64,000 nt of DNA. Source: Pseudomonas gregormendelii. Its GTDB lineage: Bacteria > Pseudomonadota > Gammaproteobacteria > Pseudomonadales > Pseudomonadaceae. The stretch is taken from NCBI RefSeq assembly GCF_017114825.1, contig NZ_JADEVO010000020.1, positions 1-64,000 of the forward strand, in the 5' to 3' direction. The translations under genes were made by a program, and so were the position numbers. Shown here piece by piece: positions 37,230 through 46,625 of this stretch; the first letter of the stretch is position 1, and each line of letters begins with the position of its first letter. A model generated the notes under the pieces. It made no database searches. It had not been told where the DNA came from and was given only the letters and a program-made list of their open reading frames with translations.

Positions 37230-38072
37230 CTAGGCAAAGAGCTGACTGCTGAGGTCGCGGCTGGCACTGAGCAGCCCAGGCAGGAATCGCTGTTCGAGTT
37301 CGTTGCGACTGACCCGGCCAGCGTGGGTGCTGACGTTTAATGCCGCCACCACCTGCCCGGAGGCGTCATACACGGGAACGGCGATCGAGCGCAGGCCTTG
37401 TTCGAGTTCCTGGTCGACGATGCACCAGCCCTGTTGCCGTACCTCTTGCAAACATTCGAGCAAGGCTTCGGGGGTGTGCAGGGTACGGCTGGTCTTGGCC
37501 TGTAACTCGGCGTGATCGAGGTACTCGCGCAGCGAAGTGTCGTCCAGCGCGGCCAACAGGATTCTGCCCATAGAGGTGCAATAGGCGGGAAGCCGCCCGC
37601 CCACCGAGAGGTCGACCGAGATCAGCCGTTGGGTGGTCGCCGAGCGCGCGATGTACAAAATGTCATCGCCCTCCAGCGTGGCCATGTTACAGGCCTCGTG
37701 CAGTTGCTCGCTCATGCGGTCCAGGTATGGCTGGGCGGAGACCGCCAGCGGCGTGGATGACAGGTAGGCATGGCCGAGCGTCAGGACTTTGGGCAGCAGT
37801 GAATAGGTGCGCCCGTCCGTGGTGGCGTAGCCGAGCTTGATCAGCGTGTGCAGGCAACGTCGCACTGCAGCGCGAGGTATTTCCGTGCGGTGGCTGATTT
37901 GGGCAATGGTCAGGTGGCGCTTGCGCTCCTGGAAGGCCTGCACCACCGCCAGGCCGCGGGCCAGCGACGTCATGAAATCCGGGTCGCCGGTCAGCGCCTG
38001 GATCCGTTTGGCGGGAGACGCGACTATCGGCGGCGCCACTGAAGCGAAGGAGTTGCGCAGTTGGTCGTTCAT
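37230..38072 (-). CDS. pcaR: IclR-family regulator PcaR
   Basis: 280-residue IclR protein: winged helix at about 35-95 (TSLARGLAVVQAFQERKRHL; EIPRAAVRRCLHTLIKLGYA) and effector domain to the end. In P. putida PcaR activates pca genes in response to beta-ketoadipate, binding two sites per promoter. I chose ATG 38072 (MNDQLRNSFASVAPP) because AAGGACC lies just upstream; an in-frame ATG at 38090 has no such site. It is first in the pca cluster and has PcaR-like boxes in its own promoter region. Confidence 0.93.
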   Translation of the reverse strand: MNDQLRNSFASVAPPIVASPAKRIQALTGDPDFMTSLARGLAVVQAFQERKRHLTIAQISHRTEIPRAAVRRCLHTLIKLGYATTDGRTYSLLPKVLTLGHAYLSSTPLAVSAQPYLDRMSEQLHEACNMATLEGDDILYIARSATTQRLISVDLSVGGRLPAYCTSMGRILLAALDDTSLREYLDHAELQAKTSRTLHTPEALLECLQEVRQQGWCIVDQELEQGLRSIAVPVYDASGQVVAALNVSTHAGRVSRNELEQRFLPGLLSASRDLSSQLFA

Positions 38073-38153
38073 ATCAGGTCCTTTTCCCACACGATTCGGG
38101 AGCCATTACAAGCGGCTCCGGTACGGTGCACAAGAGACACCGGTCAACATCGG

Positions 38154-38186
38154 GCGATTATCGAACCATCAACCGATTATCGCAAA
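38154..38186. promoter_or_regulatory. PcaR-like boxes upstream of pcaR
   Basis: GCGATTATCGAACC (38154-38167) and CCGATTATCGCAAA (38173-38186) repeat the CGATTATCG core 19 bp apart, about two helical turns, 82-114 bp upstream of the pcaR start. This suggests autoregulation. Confidence 0.65.
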
Positions 38187-38199
38187 CCCACTGTCGGCC

Positions 38200-38726
38200 A
38201 CACAGCTGACGAGCGCCGGAAGTTTTCCTGGAACGGAACTCTCGTACAACTAAGGGTGGGCAATTGGCTGCGAACTTGCCGGCCACAATGGCGTCAGAAA
38301 GACAGCGTCACAAAATACATACGCTGAACGGCCTAGTTCAGGGTAAAACTTATGTCGCATTAAACAAACTTCGCGCAATATCTTGTTTTAACGGTTTAGA
38401 GATAGTGTTCTACGAAACGGCCGCTATAATACAATTCAATGGCGACTCGGCTACTCACCTGCCGAGTCCACCATTGGGTGGCGCAATGTTCCATTGTCGC
38501 CCCCAGCAGCAAGCGCCTGCCGCTGATCACTGGATTCAACGCCAACGCGCTCGCTGAAACTGGAGACTGATGCTACGTCAGCTGTTTATCTCTGGTGCCG
38601 TGGCCGCCTGTAACCTGTATTGAATGCTCTCGCCAACGAAAACCTCCCGGGTTGACGCCGACTGCACTCGATACCGCTGTGCAGTGCGTTTCACCAGAAT
38701 CAATCTCAACTCATACAGGTAGCACT
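38200..38726 (+). other. Long intergenic region with a promoter and hairpins, possible leader or small RNA
   Basis: No convincing gene lies between the pcaR promoter and the small gene at 38727. It contains an inverted repeat CTGAAC-GGCCTA-GTTCAG (38324-38341), a consensus -10 TATAAT (38425-38430) without a good -35, and, just after the start this would give, two hairpins: ACTCGGC (38445-38451) with GCCGAGT (38461-38467), and CCACC with GGTGG (38468-38480). The remaining 240 nt to the next gene have normal GC content but no supported frame. A structured 5' leader or independent RNA is possible. Confidence 0.35.
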
Positions 38727-38927
38727 GTGACGAAAGACGAACTGCGCGCGGAACTTGAGCGCCAGGAACAACGTTACAAGGAAGTTTACGGCGGGGAAGT
38801 CACCACCTACGCCGCACAGCCCGAACCGGAACGTAAACCCTGGCGTAAACGCGCCACCGTTCAGGATCAGGCGTTCAGCCAGGAACTGCAAAAAATGGAA
38901 AAGGAACTCAAAACCGAAGAGCCATGA
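38727..38927 (+). CDS. Small charged conserved-type protein, function unknown
   Basis: 66 residues, very hydrophilic and mostly helical in character ([36 protein letters not shown]), with a Pro/Arg-rich middle ([11 protein letters not shown]). I chose the GTG at 38727, 7 bp after AGGT, because upstream codons of this frame look non-coding. No domain is recognised. It precedes pit by 365 bp and is probably a separate unit. Confidence 0.6.
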   Translation: MTKDELRAELERQEQRYKEVYGGEVTTYAAQPEPERKPWRKRATVQDQAFSQELQKMEKELKTEEP

Positions 38928-39292
38928 ATCGCCGGGCTTTGATCTTTCCAGGGGTCTGGATGCGGGCCTGCTAAAAGCGGCTTGAGTCGATGATGCCTTC
39001 GCGCCCGCTACGAGCGGGCAGCGGCTACCTTGTCCACCGGATGAGGTGACAGGTTCATTTCTGACCCTTATTACAGAAATTTCCTACGGGTGTTCATATT
39101 TTTCCAGTTGCTCGGAGAAACCCCTGTGTGTGCAGCCTTTACCTTAAGATTCAACGACCTGCAAAACCCGGCGAGGCACCGCCAAGCGCAAACTAAATCG
39201 TTGAAGAATGTTACCGATGAGCAGCTAGTGCATCGATTTCCATCCTTTTCTGGCATAATCGCGCCCCCTTACGACCGGGTCAGAAAACCTTC
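38928..39292 (+). other. Intergenic region before pit, with hairpin and extended -10
   Basis: 365 bp without a supported gene. A hairpin GCCCGCT-ACG-AGCGGGC (39003-39019) may end the small upstream gene. TGGCATAAT (39251-39259) is an extended -10 that could start the pit transcript about 30 nt before its ATG. A frame at 39090-39296 has no ribosome binding site or recognisable sequence. Confidence 0.45.
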
Positions 39293-40768
39293 ATGATCGA
39301 TTTATTCAGCGGACTGGATGCTTGGGTGCTCGTGAGCCTCTTGCTCGCCCTGGCCTTTGTCCTCGCCTTCGAGTTCATCAACGGCTTTCATGACACCGCT
39401 AACGCGGTGGCCACCGTTATTTACACCAAAGCCATGCCGCCCCATCTGGCGGTGTTCTTTTCCGGTGTGTTCAACTTTCTCGGCGTGCTGCTGGGCGGTG
39501 TCGGCGTGGCGTATGCCATCGTCCACCTGCTGCCGGTAGAACTGCTGATCAATGTGAACACCGGTCACGGGCTGGCCATGGTGTTCTCGCTGCTTGCCGC
39601 GGCCATCACCTGGAACCTGGGCACCTGGTACTTCGGTATCCCGGCCTCCAGCTCCCACACGCTGATCGGTTCGATTCTCGGTGTCGGCCTGGCCAACGCC
39701 CTGATCAACGACATTCCGCTGGCAGACGGTGTGAACTGGCAGAAAGCGATCGATATCGCCGCCTCCCTCGTCTTTTCGCCAATGGCTGGTTTCCTGATCG
39801 CCGCGCTGATCCTGATCGGCCTGAAATGGTGGCGCCCGCTGTCGAAGATGCACAAGACGCCGGAACAGCGCCGCAAGATCGACGACAAGAAACACCCGCC
39901 TTTCTGGAACCGCCTGGTCCTGGTTATTTCGGCCATGGCCGTGAGTTTCGTGCACGGTTCCAACGACGGCCAGAAAGGTATCGGCCTGATCATGCTGGTG
40001 CTGATCGGTATCGTCCCGGCGCAGTTCGTACTTGACCTGGGCAGCACTACATACCAGATCGAACGGACTCGCGACGCGACCCTGCACTTGAGCCAGTTCT
40101 ACAAGCGCAATGCCGATACCCTGGGCGAGTTCCTGGCCCTGGGCAAGAGCGTGGAAGGCGATCTGCCGGAGAAATTCCGGTGCAACCCGCAACAGACCGA
40201 ACCGACCATCACCGCCCTGCTCGGCACTTTGAAAGGTGTTTCCGACTACCACTCGCTGCCGTCGGACAGTCGCATCGAAGTGCGTCGCTACCTGCTCTGC
40301 CTGGATGACACGGCGAAGAAAGTCAGCAAATTGCCTGGCTTGGCCGCACGTGAAAAGGCCGACCTGGACAAGCTGCGCAAGGACTTGACCACCACCACCG
40401 AATACGCCCCGTTCTGGGTCATCCTGGCGGTCGCCCTAGCGCTGGGCCTGGGCACCATGGTTGGCTGGAAGCGCGTGGTACTGACCATCGGCGAGAAAAT
40501 CGGCAAGCAGGGCATGACCTATTCCCAGGGCATGTCGGCGCAGATCACCACCGCGAGCCTGATCGGCATGGCAAACATCTTTAGCCTGCCGGTTTCCACC
40601 ACTCACGTACTGTCCTCGGGCGTGGCCGGTACAATGGTCGCAAACAAAAGTGGCCTGCAAGGCGGCACCGTGAAAACCATCCTGCTGGCCTGGGTGTTGA
40701 CCCTGCCGGCAACGGTAGGCTTGTCGGCCGGCCTGTTCTGGCTGGCGTCGAAGGCGCTGGGTAGCTGA
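39293..40768 (+). CDS. pit: PiT-family inorganic phosphate transporter
   Basis: 491-residue inner-membrane phosphate:cation symporter. The two inverted family repeats carry the signatures FINGFHDTANAVATVIYTKA near the N-terminus and VSFVHGSNDGQKGIGLIMLV in the middle; other helices are FGIPASSSHTLIGSILGV and the C-terminal FSLPVSTTHVLSSGVAGTM. A hydrophilic domain of about 120 residues (265-380) lies between, as in proteobacterial Pit. The ATG has a poor Shine-Dalgarno, and an extended -10 is close upstream. No phoU-like DUF47 gene is adjacent. Confidence 0.93.
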   Translation: MIDLFSGLDAWVLVSLLLALAFVLAFEFINGFHDTANAVATVIYTKAMPPHLAVFFSGVFNFLGVLLGGVGVAYAIVHLLPVELLINVNTGHGLAMVFSLLAAAITWNLGTWYFGIPASSSHTLIGSILGVGLANALINDIPLADGVNWQKAIDIAASLVFSPMAGFLIAALILIGLKWWRPLSKMHKTPEQRRKIDDKKHPPFWNRLVLVISAMAVSFVHGSNDGQKGIGLIMLVLIGIVPAQFVLDLGSTTYQIERTRDATLHLSQFYKRNADTLGEFLALGKSVEGDLPEKFRCNPQQTEPTITALLGTLKGVSDYHSLPSDSRIEVRRYLLCLDDTAKKVSKLPGLAAREKADLDKLRKDLTTTTEYAPFWVILAVALALGLGTMVGWKRVVLTIGEKIGKQGMTYSQGMSAQITTASLIGMANIFSLPVSTTHVLSSGVAGTMVANKSGLQGGTVKTILLAWVLTLPATVGLSAGLFWLASKALGS

Positions 40769-40781
40769 TAGTCAGCGGCAC

Positions 40782-40817
40782 AAAAAAGGCGCGTCCCGTG
40801 AGGTTCGCGCCTTTTTT
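40782..40817 (+). terminator. Terminator after pit, probably bidirectional
   Basis: AAAAAAGGCGCG pairs with CGCGCCTTTTTT around a loop of about 12 nt. Runs of A before and T after allow use in either direction. Confidence 0.9.
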
Positions 40818-40867
40818 ATGCCTGCAAACAACCGCCAATCTTGGGAAGCCCCGGCCTTTTCGCGGGC

Positions 40868-40893
40868 AAAAAAAAGGGCAACCGAAGTTGCCC
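40868..40893 (-). terminator. Terminator of ccoM
   Basis: Read leftward, GGGCAAC-TTCG-GTTGCCC (40893-40876) is followed by eight T (40875-40868). It is a perfect 7-bp stem with a UUCG tetraloop, 36 bp after the ccoM stop. Confidence 0.93.
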
Positions 40894-40928
40894 AAAATGC
40901 CTTGCGTGCTCATTGTTTCCAGAAAGAC

Positions 40929-41045
40929 CTACGGTTTTTTCCGTTTGTGCGAGTCTTGCCAGATGAAAAATCCAAACCCTGCAAAAAACAGAACCATGAG
41001 GCCGACTGTCAGCACTCCGGCGATCACCACGTTGTCGAAAAACAT
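40929..41045 (-). CDS. ccoM: cbb3-type cytochrome oxidase small subunit CcoM (38 aa)
   Basis: A 38-residue frame too short for most gene callers: MFFDNVVIAGVLTVGLMVLF, then FAGFGFFIWQDSHKRKKP. It is a single membrane helix with a short acidic/aromatic start and a basic C-terminus, the layout of CcoM, the single-helix subunit found with cbb3 oxidase of P. stutzeri. A perfect GGAGG (41052-41056) lies 6 bp before the ATG, an ANR/FNR box is 66 bp upstream, and a strong terminator follows. The assignment comes from memory of the family, topology and the oxygen-linked promoter; the ccoNOP genes are not in this window. Confidence 0.68.
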   Translation of the reverse strand: MFFDNVVIAGVLTVGLMVLFFAGFGFFIWQDSHKRKKP

Positions 41046-41083
41046 GACTGGCCTCCAGCACTTGCCCTGTTGCGATAGGGCTA

Positions 41084-41124
41084 AGTTAACCAATCGGGCA
41101 GGAGAGAAAATTGACCGGGATCAA
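41084..41124 (-). promoter_or_regulatory. ANR/FNR-dependent promoter of ccoM
   Basis: TTGATCCCGGTCAA (41124-41111 on the minus strand) differs by one base from the ANR/FNR consensus TTGAT-N4-ATCAA. A -10 candidate TTAACT (41089-41084) puts the box centre near -41, the spacing of FNR class II activation. A weaker TTGAT half-site lies further upstream, at about 41160-41173. Confidence 0.72.
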
Positions 41125-41190
41125 TGTCGCCCGAGACTGGGCGTAAAGGAGAGGCAAAACTGACCTGCATCAAACAATGCAGGGGGGGGC

Positions 41191-41352
41191 TTAACGCTTT
41201 TTCGGTTTGTTCTTCGGCTTCTTCTTGGGTTTTCCCAAAGGCATGGCCTGCTCGAATGCCTGGCGCACTTCATTGAGGCGCTTCTCGTTGAGGTCATGAA
41301 CCCGCTTGGCGCGTTCAGTGTTGAGATCGATCAGTTTGTCGTCCTGGCTCAT
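41191..41352 (-). CDS. Small Lys-rich protein, function unknown
   Basis: 53 residues from ATG 41352: an acidic/helical first half (MSQDDKLIDLNTERAKRVHD; LNEKRLNEVRQAFEQAMPL) and a tail of Lys/Pro repeats (GKPKKKPKNKPKKR) that could bind nucleic acid. I chose this start because the frame extended to 41469 would overlap the next upstream gene and reads as non-coding. The Shine-Dalgarno is weak. No named family is recognised. Confidence 0.62.
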   Translation of the reverse strand: MSQDDKLIDLNTERAKRVHDLNEKRLNEVRQAFEQAMPLGKPKKKPKNKPKKR

Positions 41353-41447
41353 GTTTTTTAATACATCGCATCGTTTAAAGGTGCTGCGCTTGCACGCATG
41401 TTCCCGCCAATAATGGAGCCTGACGACGGCGCTGACCAGTGCTGGCA

Positions 41448-41789
41448 TCAGATCTCGATATCGACCCACAAACCCTGCCTCGGCTCGTCTTCGATCAACG
41501 GCGCCACTGGCACCGTGTTGTCCGCGTTCAACTCATAGCCGGGAATCGGCAAATGCTGATCAGATTGGCCATCGGCTTCTCGCCGACGCTTTTCTCGCTG
41601 CTGCTGACGGCGCTGTTCTTCGCGCAGCTGAAATGCTGCTTCCTCGGGGTCGCGCTGCTGCAGGTCGATCGTGCTGTCGCTGGAGGTCTGCTGTACCGGG
41701 GTCACGGGCGCGATGTCCGGGCGCTGGCGAACCGGGTCCTGCTGTGAAGTGATCGGCACGGCACTCAATGGGAGCATCGGTGGCAGCAT
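41448..41789 (-). CDS. Small hydrophilic Gln/Arg-rich protein, function unknown
   Basis: 113 residues with a low-complexity, charged middle (EEAAFQLREEQRRQQQREKR) between Pro-rich ends (MLPPMLPLSAVPITS; LPIPGYELNADNTVPVAPLI). No signal peptide, membrane helix or catalytic motif is visible. Similar Pseudomonas proteins have sometimes been labelled aspartate-semialdehyde dehydrogenase; nothing here supports that. It is divergent from rapA, 265 bp away. Confidence 0.6.
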   Translation of the reverse strand: MLPPMLPLSAVPITSQQDPVRQRPDIAPVTPVQQTSSDSTIDLQQRDPEEAAFQLREEQRRQQQREKRRREADGQSDQHLPIPGYELNADNTVPVAPLIEDEPRQGLWVDIEI

Positions 41790-42054
41790 GATTTTTGTTC
41801 TCCTGTCAGCAGGCTGTCGGCTGCGGGGACCGCGACTTGAGCCAGCTCACGCAAACTGTGACCCGGTTGGCACTTGCGCGGTGGCGGCGGGCTTGGGGGA
41901 TTGGACTGTCATTTATCGGACAACGTCTGACCCAGACGTTCCACCAGGATCAAAAAGATCGCCGCTTGCGGCAGCGCCTGCGCGCGTTATCCTTTGGCCT
42001 GGAGCCCTCATTCCGTTAAGATAGCCCGCTTTTTCAAGGTGGGAGTCAGGCAGC

Positions 42055-44901
42055 ATGGCGCAGCAGTATCAACCGGGGCAACGCTGGATTAGTGACAGCG
42101 AAGCCGAGCTGGGTTTGGGCACCGTTCTGGCACAGGACGGCCGCTTGTTGACCGTGCTCTATCCGGCCACTGGCGATACCCGCCAGTACGCGCTACGGAA
42201 TGCGCCCCTCACCCGCGTGAGGTTTTCTCCGGGTGACTCGATCACTCACTTCGAAGGCTGGAAACTGACCGTACAGGAAGTCGACGATGTCGACGGCCTG
42301 CTGGTCTACCACGGCCTCAACGCGCAGAACGAAACCGTCACCCTGCCGGAAACCCAGCTGTCGAACTTCATTCAGTTCCGCCTGGCCAGCGACCGTCTGT
42401 TCGCCGGCCAGATCGACCCGCTGGCCTGGTTCTCCCTGCGCTACCACACGCTGGAACACACCAGCCGCCAGCTGCAGTCCTCTTTGTGGGGCCTGGGCGG
42501 CGTTCGGGCGCAACCGATCGCCCACCAGCTGCACATTGCCCGCGAAGTCGCTGACCGCATCGCCCCTCGGGTTCTGCTGGCGGACGAAGTAGGCCTGGGT
42601 AAAACCATCGAAGCCGGCCTGGTGATCCATCGCCAATTGCTCTCGGGCCGCGCCAGCCGTGTGCTGATCCTGGTTCCGGAAAACCTGCAGCACCAGTGGC
42701 TGGTAGAGATGCGCCGCCGTTTCAACCTGCAGGTCGCGCTGTTCGACGAAGAACGCTTTATCGAAAGCGATGCGACCAACCCGTTCGAAGACACCCAGCT
42801 GGCATTGGTTGCGCTTGAGTGGCTGGTGGACGACGAAAAAGCCCAGGACGCGCTGTTTGCTGCCGGCTGGGACCTGCTGGTGGTCGATGAAGCACACCAT
42901 CTGGTCTGGCACGAAGAAAAGGCCAGCCCTGAGTATTCCCTGGTCGAGCAACTGGCCGAAGTCATTCCCGGCGTCCTGTTGCTGACCGCCACCCCGGAAC
43001 AACTCGGCCAGGACAGCCACTTCGCACGCCTGCGCCTGCTCGATCCGAACCGTTTCCATGACCTGCACGCCTTCCGCGCCGAGAGCGAAAACTACCGCCC
43101 GGTGGCCGAAGCCGTTCAGGAGCTGCTGGACCAGGGGCGTCTGTCGCCTGAAGCGCACAAGACCATCCACGGTTTCCTCGGTAATGAAGGCGAAGCGCTG
43201 CTGGCTGCGGTCAACGATGGCGACACCGAAGCCAGTGCGCGCCTGGTTCGCGAACTGCTGGATCGCCATGGCACCGGACGCGTGCTGTTCCGTAACACCC
43301 GCGCCGCCGTGCAGGGGTTCCCGGAACGCAAACTGCACCCGTATCCGCTACCGTGCCCGGACGAATACCTCGAGCTGCCCCTGGGCGATCACGCCGAGCT
43401 GTACCCGGAAGTGAGCTTCCAGGCCCAGCCGGATGCCAATGAAGAAGAGCGCTGGTGGAAGTTCGACCCACGTGTCGAGTGGCTGATCGATCAACTGAAG
43501 ATGCTCAAGCGCACCAAGGTTCTGGTGATTTGCGCCCATGCCGAAACCGCGATGGACCTGGAAGACGCCCTGCGCGTGCGTTCCGGCATCCCGGCGACGG
43601 TGTTCCACGAAGGCATGAACATCCTTGAGCGTGACCGCGCCGCCGCCTATTTCGCCGACGAGGAATTTGGTGCCCAAGTCCTGATCTGCTCGGAAATCGG
43701 CAGTGAAGGTCGCAACTTCCAGTTCTCGCATCACCTGGTGCTGTTCGACCTGCCTGCGCACCCGGACCTGCTGGAGCAACGCATCGGTCGTCTCGACCGG
43801 ATCGGCCAGAAGCACATTATCGAGCTGCACGTGCCCTACCTGGAAACCAGTCCGCAGGAGCGTCTGTTCCAGTGGTACCACGAGGCCCTGAACGCGTTCC
43901 TCAACACCTGCCCGACCGGCAACGCGCTGCAGCATCAGTTCGGCTCGCGCCTGCTGCCGTTGCTGGAAAATGCCGACGACGGCGAGTGGCAAGCGTTAAT
44001 CGACGAAGCCCGCGCCGAGCGCGAGCGCCTGGAAGCCGAGCTGCATACCGGCCGCGACCGCTTGCTGGAGCTCAAATCCGGCGGTGCCGGCGAAGGTGAT
44101 GCACTGGTCGAGGACATTCTTGAGCAAGACGATCAGTTCGCCCTGCCCATCTACATGGAAACCCTGTTCGACGCCTTCGGCATCGACAGCGAGGACCACT
44201 CGGAAAACGCGCTGATCCTCAAGCCGAGTGAAAAAATGCTCGACGCCAGCTTCCCGCTGGGCGACGACGAAGGCGTTACCATCACCTACGACCGCAACCA
44301 GGCGCTGTCTCGCGAAGACATGCAATTCATCACCTGGGAACACCCGATGGTCCAGGGTGGCATGGATCTGGTGCTGTCCGGCTCGATGGGCAATACCGCC
44401 GTGGCGCTGATCAAGAACAAGGCGCTCAAACCTGGCACCGTGTTGCTGGAACTGCTCTACGTCAGCGAAGTGGTGGCGCCGCGCTCACTGCAGCTGGGGC
44501 GCTACCTGCCGCCAGCCGCCCTGCGCTGCCTGCTCGATGCCAACGGCAACGACTTGTCGGCTCGCGTAGCGTTCGAAACCCTCAACGACCAGCTCGAAAG
44601 CGTTCCTCGGGCCAGCGCCAACAAGTTCATCCAGGCCCAGCGTGACCAGCTGACGCCACGGATCAACGCCGGTGAAGAAAAGATCTTCCCGCGCCATGCC
44701 GAGCGCGTCGCCGAAGCCCAGCGCCGCCTGGCCGCCGACACGGACGAAGAACTGGCACGCCTGACCGCCCTGCAAGCGGTCAACCCGACGGTACGCGACA
44801 GCGAACTGGTAGCACTGCGCAAACAACGCGAGCAAGGCCTGGCCATGCTCGACAAGGCTGCGTTGCGACTGGAAGCGATTCGGGTGCTGGTGGCGGGGTA
44901 A
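42055..44901 (+). CDS. rapA: RNA polymerase-associated ATPase RapA
   Basis: 948-residue Swi2/Snf2 ATPase that binds RNA polymerase and helps recycle it after transcription. Two N-terminal Tudor-like domains (about 1-110, [19 protein letters not shown]) come first. Then come the ATPase motor with Walker [13 protein letters not shown] (Lys183), the DEAH box (278-281) and the second RecA lobe ([32 protein letters not shown]). A long C-terminal region follows. Length is close to the E. coli protein (968). It is monocistronic with a clear terminator. Confidence 0.95.
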   Translation: MAQQYQPGQRWISDSEAELGLGTVLAQDGRLLTVLYPATGDTRQYALRNAPLTRVRFSPGDSITHFEGWKLTVQEVDDVDGLLVYHGLNAQNETVTLPETQLSNFIQFRLASDRLFAGQIDPLAWFSLRYHTLEHTSRQLQSSLWGLGGVRAQPIAHQLHIAREVADRIAPRVLLADEVGLGKTIEAGLVIHRQLLSGRASRVLILVPENLQHQWLVEMRRRFNLQVALFDEERFIESDATNPFEDTQLALVALEWLVDDEKAQDALFAAGWDLLVVDEAHHLVWHEEKASPEYSLVEQLAEVIPGVLLLTATPEQLGQDSHFARLRLLDPNRFHDLHAFRAESENYRPVAEAVQELLDQGRLSPEAHKTIHGFLGNEGEALLAAVNDGDTEASARLVRELLDRHGTGRVLFRNTRAAVQGFPERKLHPYPLPCPDEYLELPLGDHAELYPEVSFQAQPDANEEERWWKFDPRVEWLIDQLKMLKRTKVLVICAHAETAMDLEDALRVRSGIPATVFHEGMNILERDRAAAYFADEEFGAQVLICSEIGSEGRNFQFSHHLVLFDLPAHPDLLEQRIGRLDRIGQKHIIELHVPYLETSPQERLFQWYHEALNAFLNTCPTGNALQHQFGSRLLPLLENADDGEWQALIDEARAERERLEAELHTGRDRLLELKSGGAGEGDALVEDILEQDDQFALPIYMETLFDAFGIDSEDHSENALILKPSEKMLDASFPLGDDEGVTITYDRNQALSREDMQFITWEHPMVQGGMDLVLSGSMGNTAVALIKNKALKPGTVLLELLYVSEVVAPRSLQLGRYLPPAALRCLLDANGNDLSARVAFETLNDQLESVPRASANKFIQAQRDQLTPRINAGEEKIFPRHAERVAEAQRRLAADTDEELARLTALQAVNPTVRDSELVALRKQREQGLAMLDKAALRLEAIRVLVAG

Positions 44902-44926
44902 GTCCCCTGCCCCATCGGCAAACGGA

Positions 44927-44956
44927 AAAGGCCCGCAGCGATGCGGGCCTTTTTTA
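44927..44956 (+). terminator. Rho-independent terminator of rapA
   Basis: AAAAGGCCCGCA (44927-44938) pairs with TGCGGGCCTTTT around a short loop, followed by further T. It begins 26 bp after the rapA stop. Confidence 0.92.
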
Positions 44957-44980
44957 TTCCTGTTTGTTGTGGTGTTGCTG

Positions 44981-45060
44981 ATGGCCTCTTCGCGGGCAAG
45001 CCCGCGCCCACAGTGGATTTTTGAACGCCACAGATCCGCTGTGGGAGGGCTTGGTCGGGG
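44981..45060. repeat. Degenerate REP pair
   Basis: TTCGCGGGCAAGCCCGCGCC and an inverted, mutated TGTGGGAGGGCTTGGTCGGG lie between the convergent rapA and MFS genes. It belongs to the GCGGGCTTGCCCGC family with one decayed arm. Confidence 0.65.
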
Positions 45061-45080
45061 CGGCGTTCCGACGCAGGCGA

Positions 45081-46430
45081 TTACGCAGTCGCCGCACAAC
45101 CCCCTGGCTCAACCACAGCCACCAGCCCATCCTTCATCCGCTTCGCATCCCGCACAAAACACCGCGAAGCCATGAACAGAAACACCATGGTGAAGAACAG
45201 TGCCACCGGTATCAGGTACATCGCATCGTGCAGGCCTACCGCCTTGAACGCTTCGGTCATCTGCCCGGCGCCAGCCGCCAGCATCGCCGTGTGGGCGAAG
45301 TGATCGGACAGCCCACCTACCACCACCGGCCCCAATCCGCCGCCCAGCAGGTACAAGCCGGCAAAAAACAGCGCCATCGCCGTTGCTCGCAAGCGCGGCT
45401 CGACCACGTCCTGGATCGCGGTGTAGACGCAGGTGTAGAAGTTGTAGGCAAACAGCCAGCCCAGGCTGAATACCCCGACAAAGAGTCCGATCTCGATTCG
45501 CCCGGCGTGCAGGGCCCAGGCAGTGCATACGGTCGAGACAATCAGGCTGAAGGCTGCAAACAGCAGCCGCCCATTGGCGACCCGCTGGTGGATCTTGTCA
45601 GCGACCAACCCGCCCAGGGTCAGGCCGAACAACCCGGTGACACCGACAATCACCCCGGTCGCCACCGCAGCGTCATGCAGTGGCATCAGGAAGTAGCGTT
45701 GCAGCATCGGCACCAGGAATGAGTTACAGGCATAAGTCGCGAAGTTGAAGCACAACCCCGCCATCACCAGCCACAGGAAGGTCGGCACGGCCAATACCCG
45801 ACGGATTGGCCGCTCGACGCGCTCCTGGGACACCTGCACACTTTCCGCGGCACCACGCTTGGGTTCCTTGATGAAAAACATGAACACCGCCAGAAGCAGG
45901 CCCGGCACTGCGGCAATGAAAAACGGCGCACGCCAGCTGTCGAATGTCTTGACCATCCAGCCGATGGTGAAGAAAGCCAGCAACAGACCCAGTGGCAGGC
46001 CCAGCATGAAGATACCCATGGCCCGGGCACGCCGGTGCGCTGGGAACAGGTCGCCGATCAACGAATTGGCTGCCGGTGCATAACTGGCTTCGCCAATACC
46101 AACACCCATGCGCACGAGCAAAAACGTCCAGAAACTGCCGACCAGGCCATTGACCGCTGTCAGCCCGCTCCAGGCCGCCAGCCCCCACCCCATCAACTTG
46201 GCCCGTGAACCGGTATCGGCCATTCGCCCAAGGGGCAGGCCGGCGATTGCATAGACGATGGTAAATGCCGTACCGATGATCCCCAGCTGAAAATCACTCA
46301 AGTGCCATTCCATGCGGATGGGCTCGATGATGATGGCCGGGATGGTGCGGTCGAAAAAGTTGAACAGGTTGGCCAGGAACAACAGGAACAGAATGCGCCA
46401 CGCATTCGCCGCTTGGGTCGAGTTCTGCAT
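45081..46430 (-). CDS. Spinster-like MFS transporter
   Basis: 449 residues, 12 helices. The start AWRILFLLFLANLFNFFDRT, GLPLGRMADTGSRAKLMGWG and GVGIGEASYAPAANSLIGDLFP are those of the spinster-type MFS branch (Pfam MFS_1, Spns-like), inner-membrane carriers of varied or unknown substrates. I chose ATG 46430 (MQNSTQAANAWRI), preceded by GACGGAAG, over an in-frame ATG at 46490. It stands alone, divergent from mucR by 281 bp, and no adjacent enzyme hints at its cargo. Confidence 0.88.
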   Translation of the reverse strand: MQNSTQAANAWRILFLLFLANLFNFFDRTIPAIIIEPIRMEWHLSDFQLGIIGTAFTIVYAIAGLPLGRMADTGSRAKLMGWGLAAWSGLTAVNGLVGSFWTFLLVRMGVGIGEASYAPAANSLIGDLFPAHRRARAMGIFMLGLPLGLLLAFFTIGWMVKTFDSWRAPFFIAAVPGLLLAVFMFFIKEPKRGAAESVQVSQERVERPIRRVLAVPTFLWLVMAGLCFNFATYACNSFLVPMLQRYFLMPLHDAAVATGVIVGVTGLFGLTLGGLVADKIHQRVANGRLLFAAFSLIVSTVCTAWALHAGRIEIGLFVGVFSLGWLFAYNFYTCVYTAIQDVVEPRLRATAMALFFAGLYLLGGGLGPVVVGGLSDHFAHTAMLAAGAGQMTEAFKAVGLHDAMYLIPVALFFTMVFLFMASRCFVRDAKRMKDGLVAVVEPGGCAATA

Positions 46431-46625
46431 GCTTCCGTCTCTTTTATTGTTATGGGGCTTAACTGCCCCCGGAACATGCAATCTAGTCACGCCCGCACAA
46501 GCTGTCTGTAATTATTCGTTAAGCTGATAGGCGGCCATGAAGAGCCAACTGCCGGCGCGATTTGGTTATTGCCAAACGCTCTAATACTCATTCCAAATCG
46601 ATTGACGCCAAACTGCCACCACGGC

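Noticed and set aside
39090..39296. 68-codon plus-strand frame ending at the pit start
   Set aside because: No Shine-Dalgarno; it runs through the likely pit promoter and its sequence resembles no protein I know.
41448..41789. Label of aspartate-semialdehyde dehydrogenase for the 113-residue protein
   Set aside because: It has no Rossmann motif or catalytic cysteine region and is a third of the needed length; I treat it as of unknown function.
41795..42019. Plus-strand frame just before rapA (about 74 codons, TTG start)
   Set aside because: It has no ribosome binding site, a rare start codon and no recognisable sequence. A leader role cannot be excluded but is not supported.
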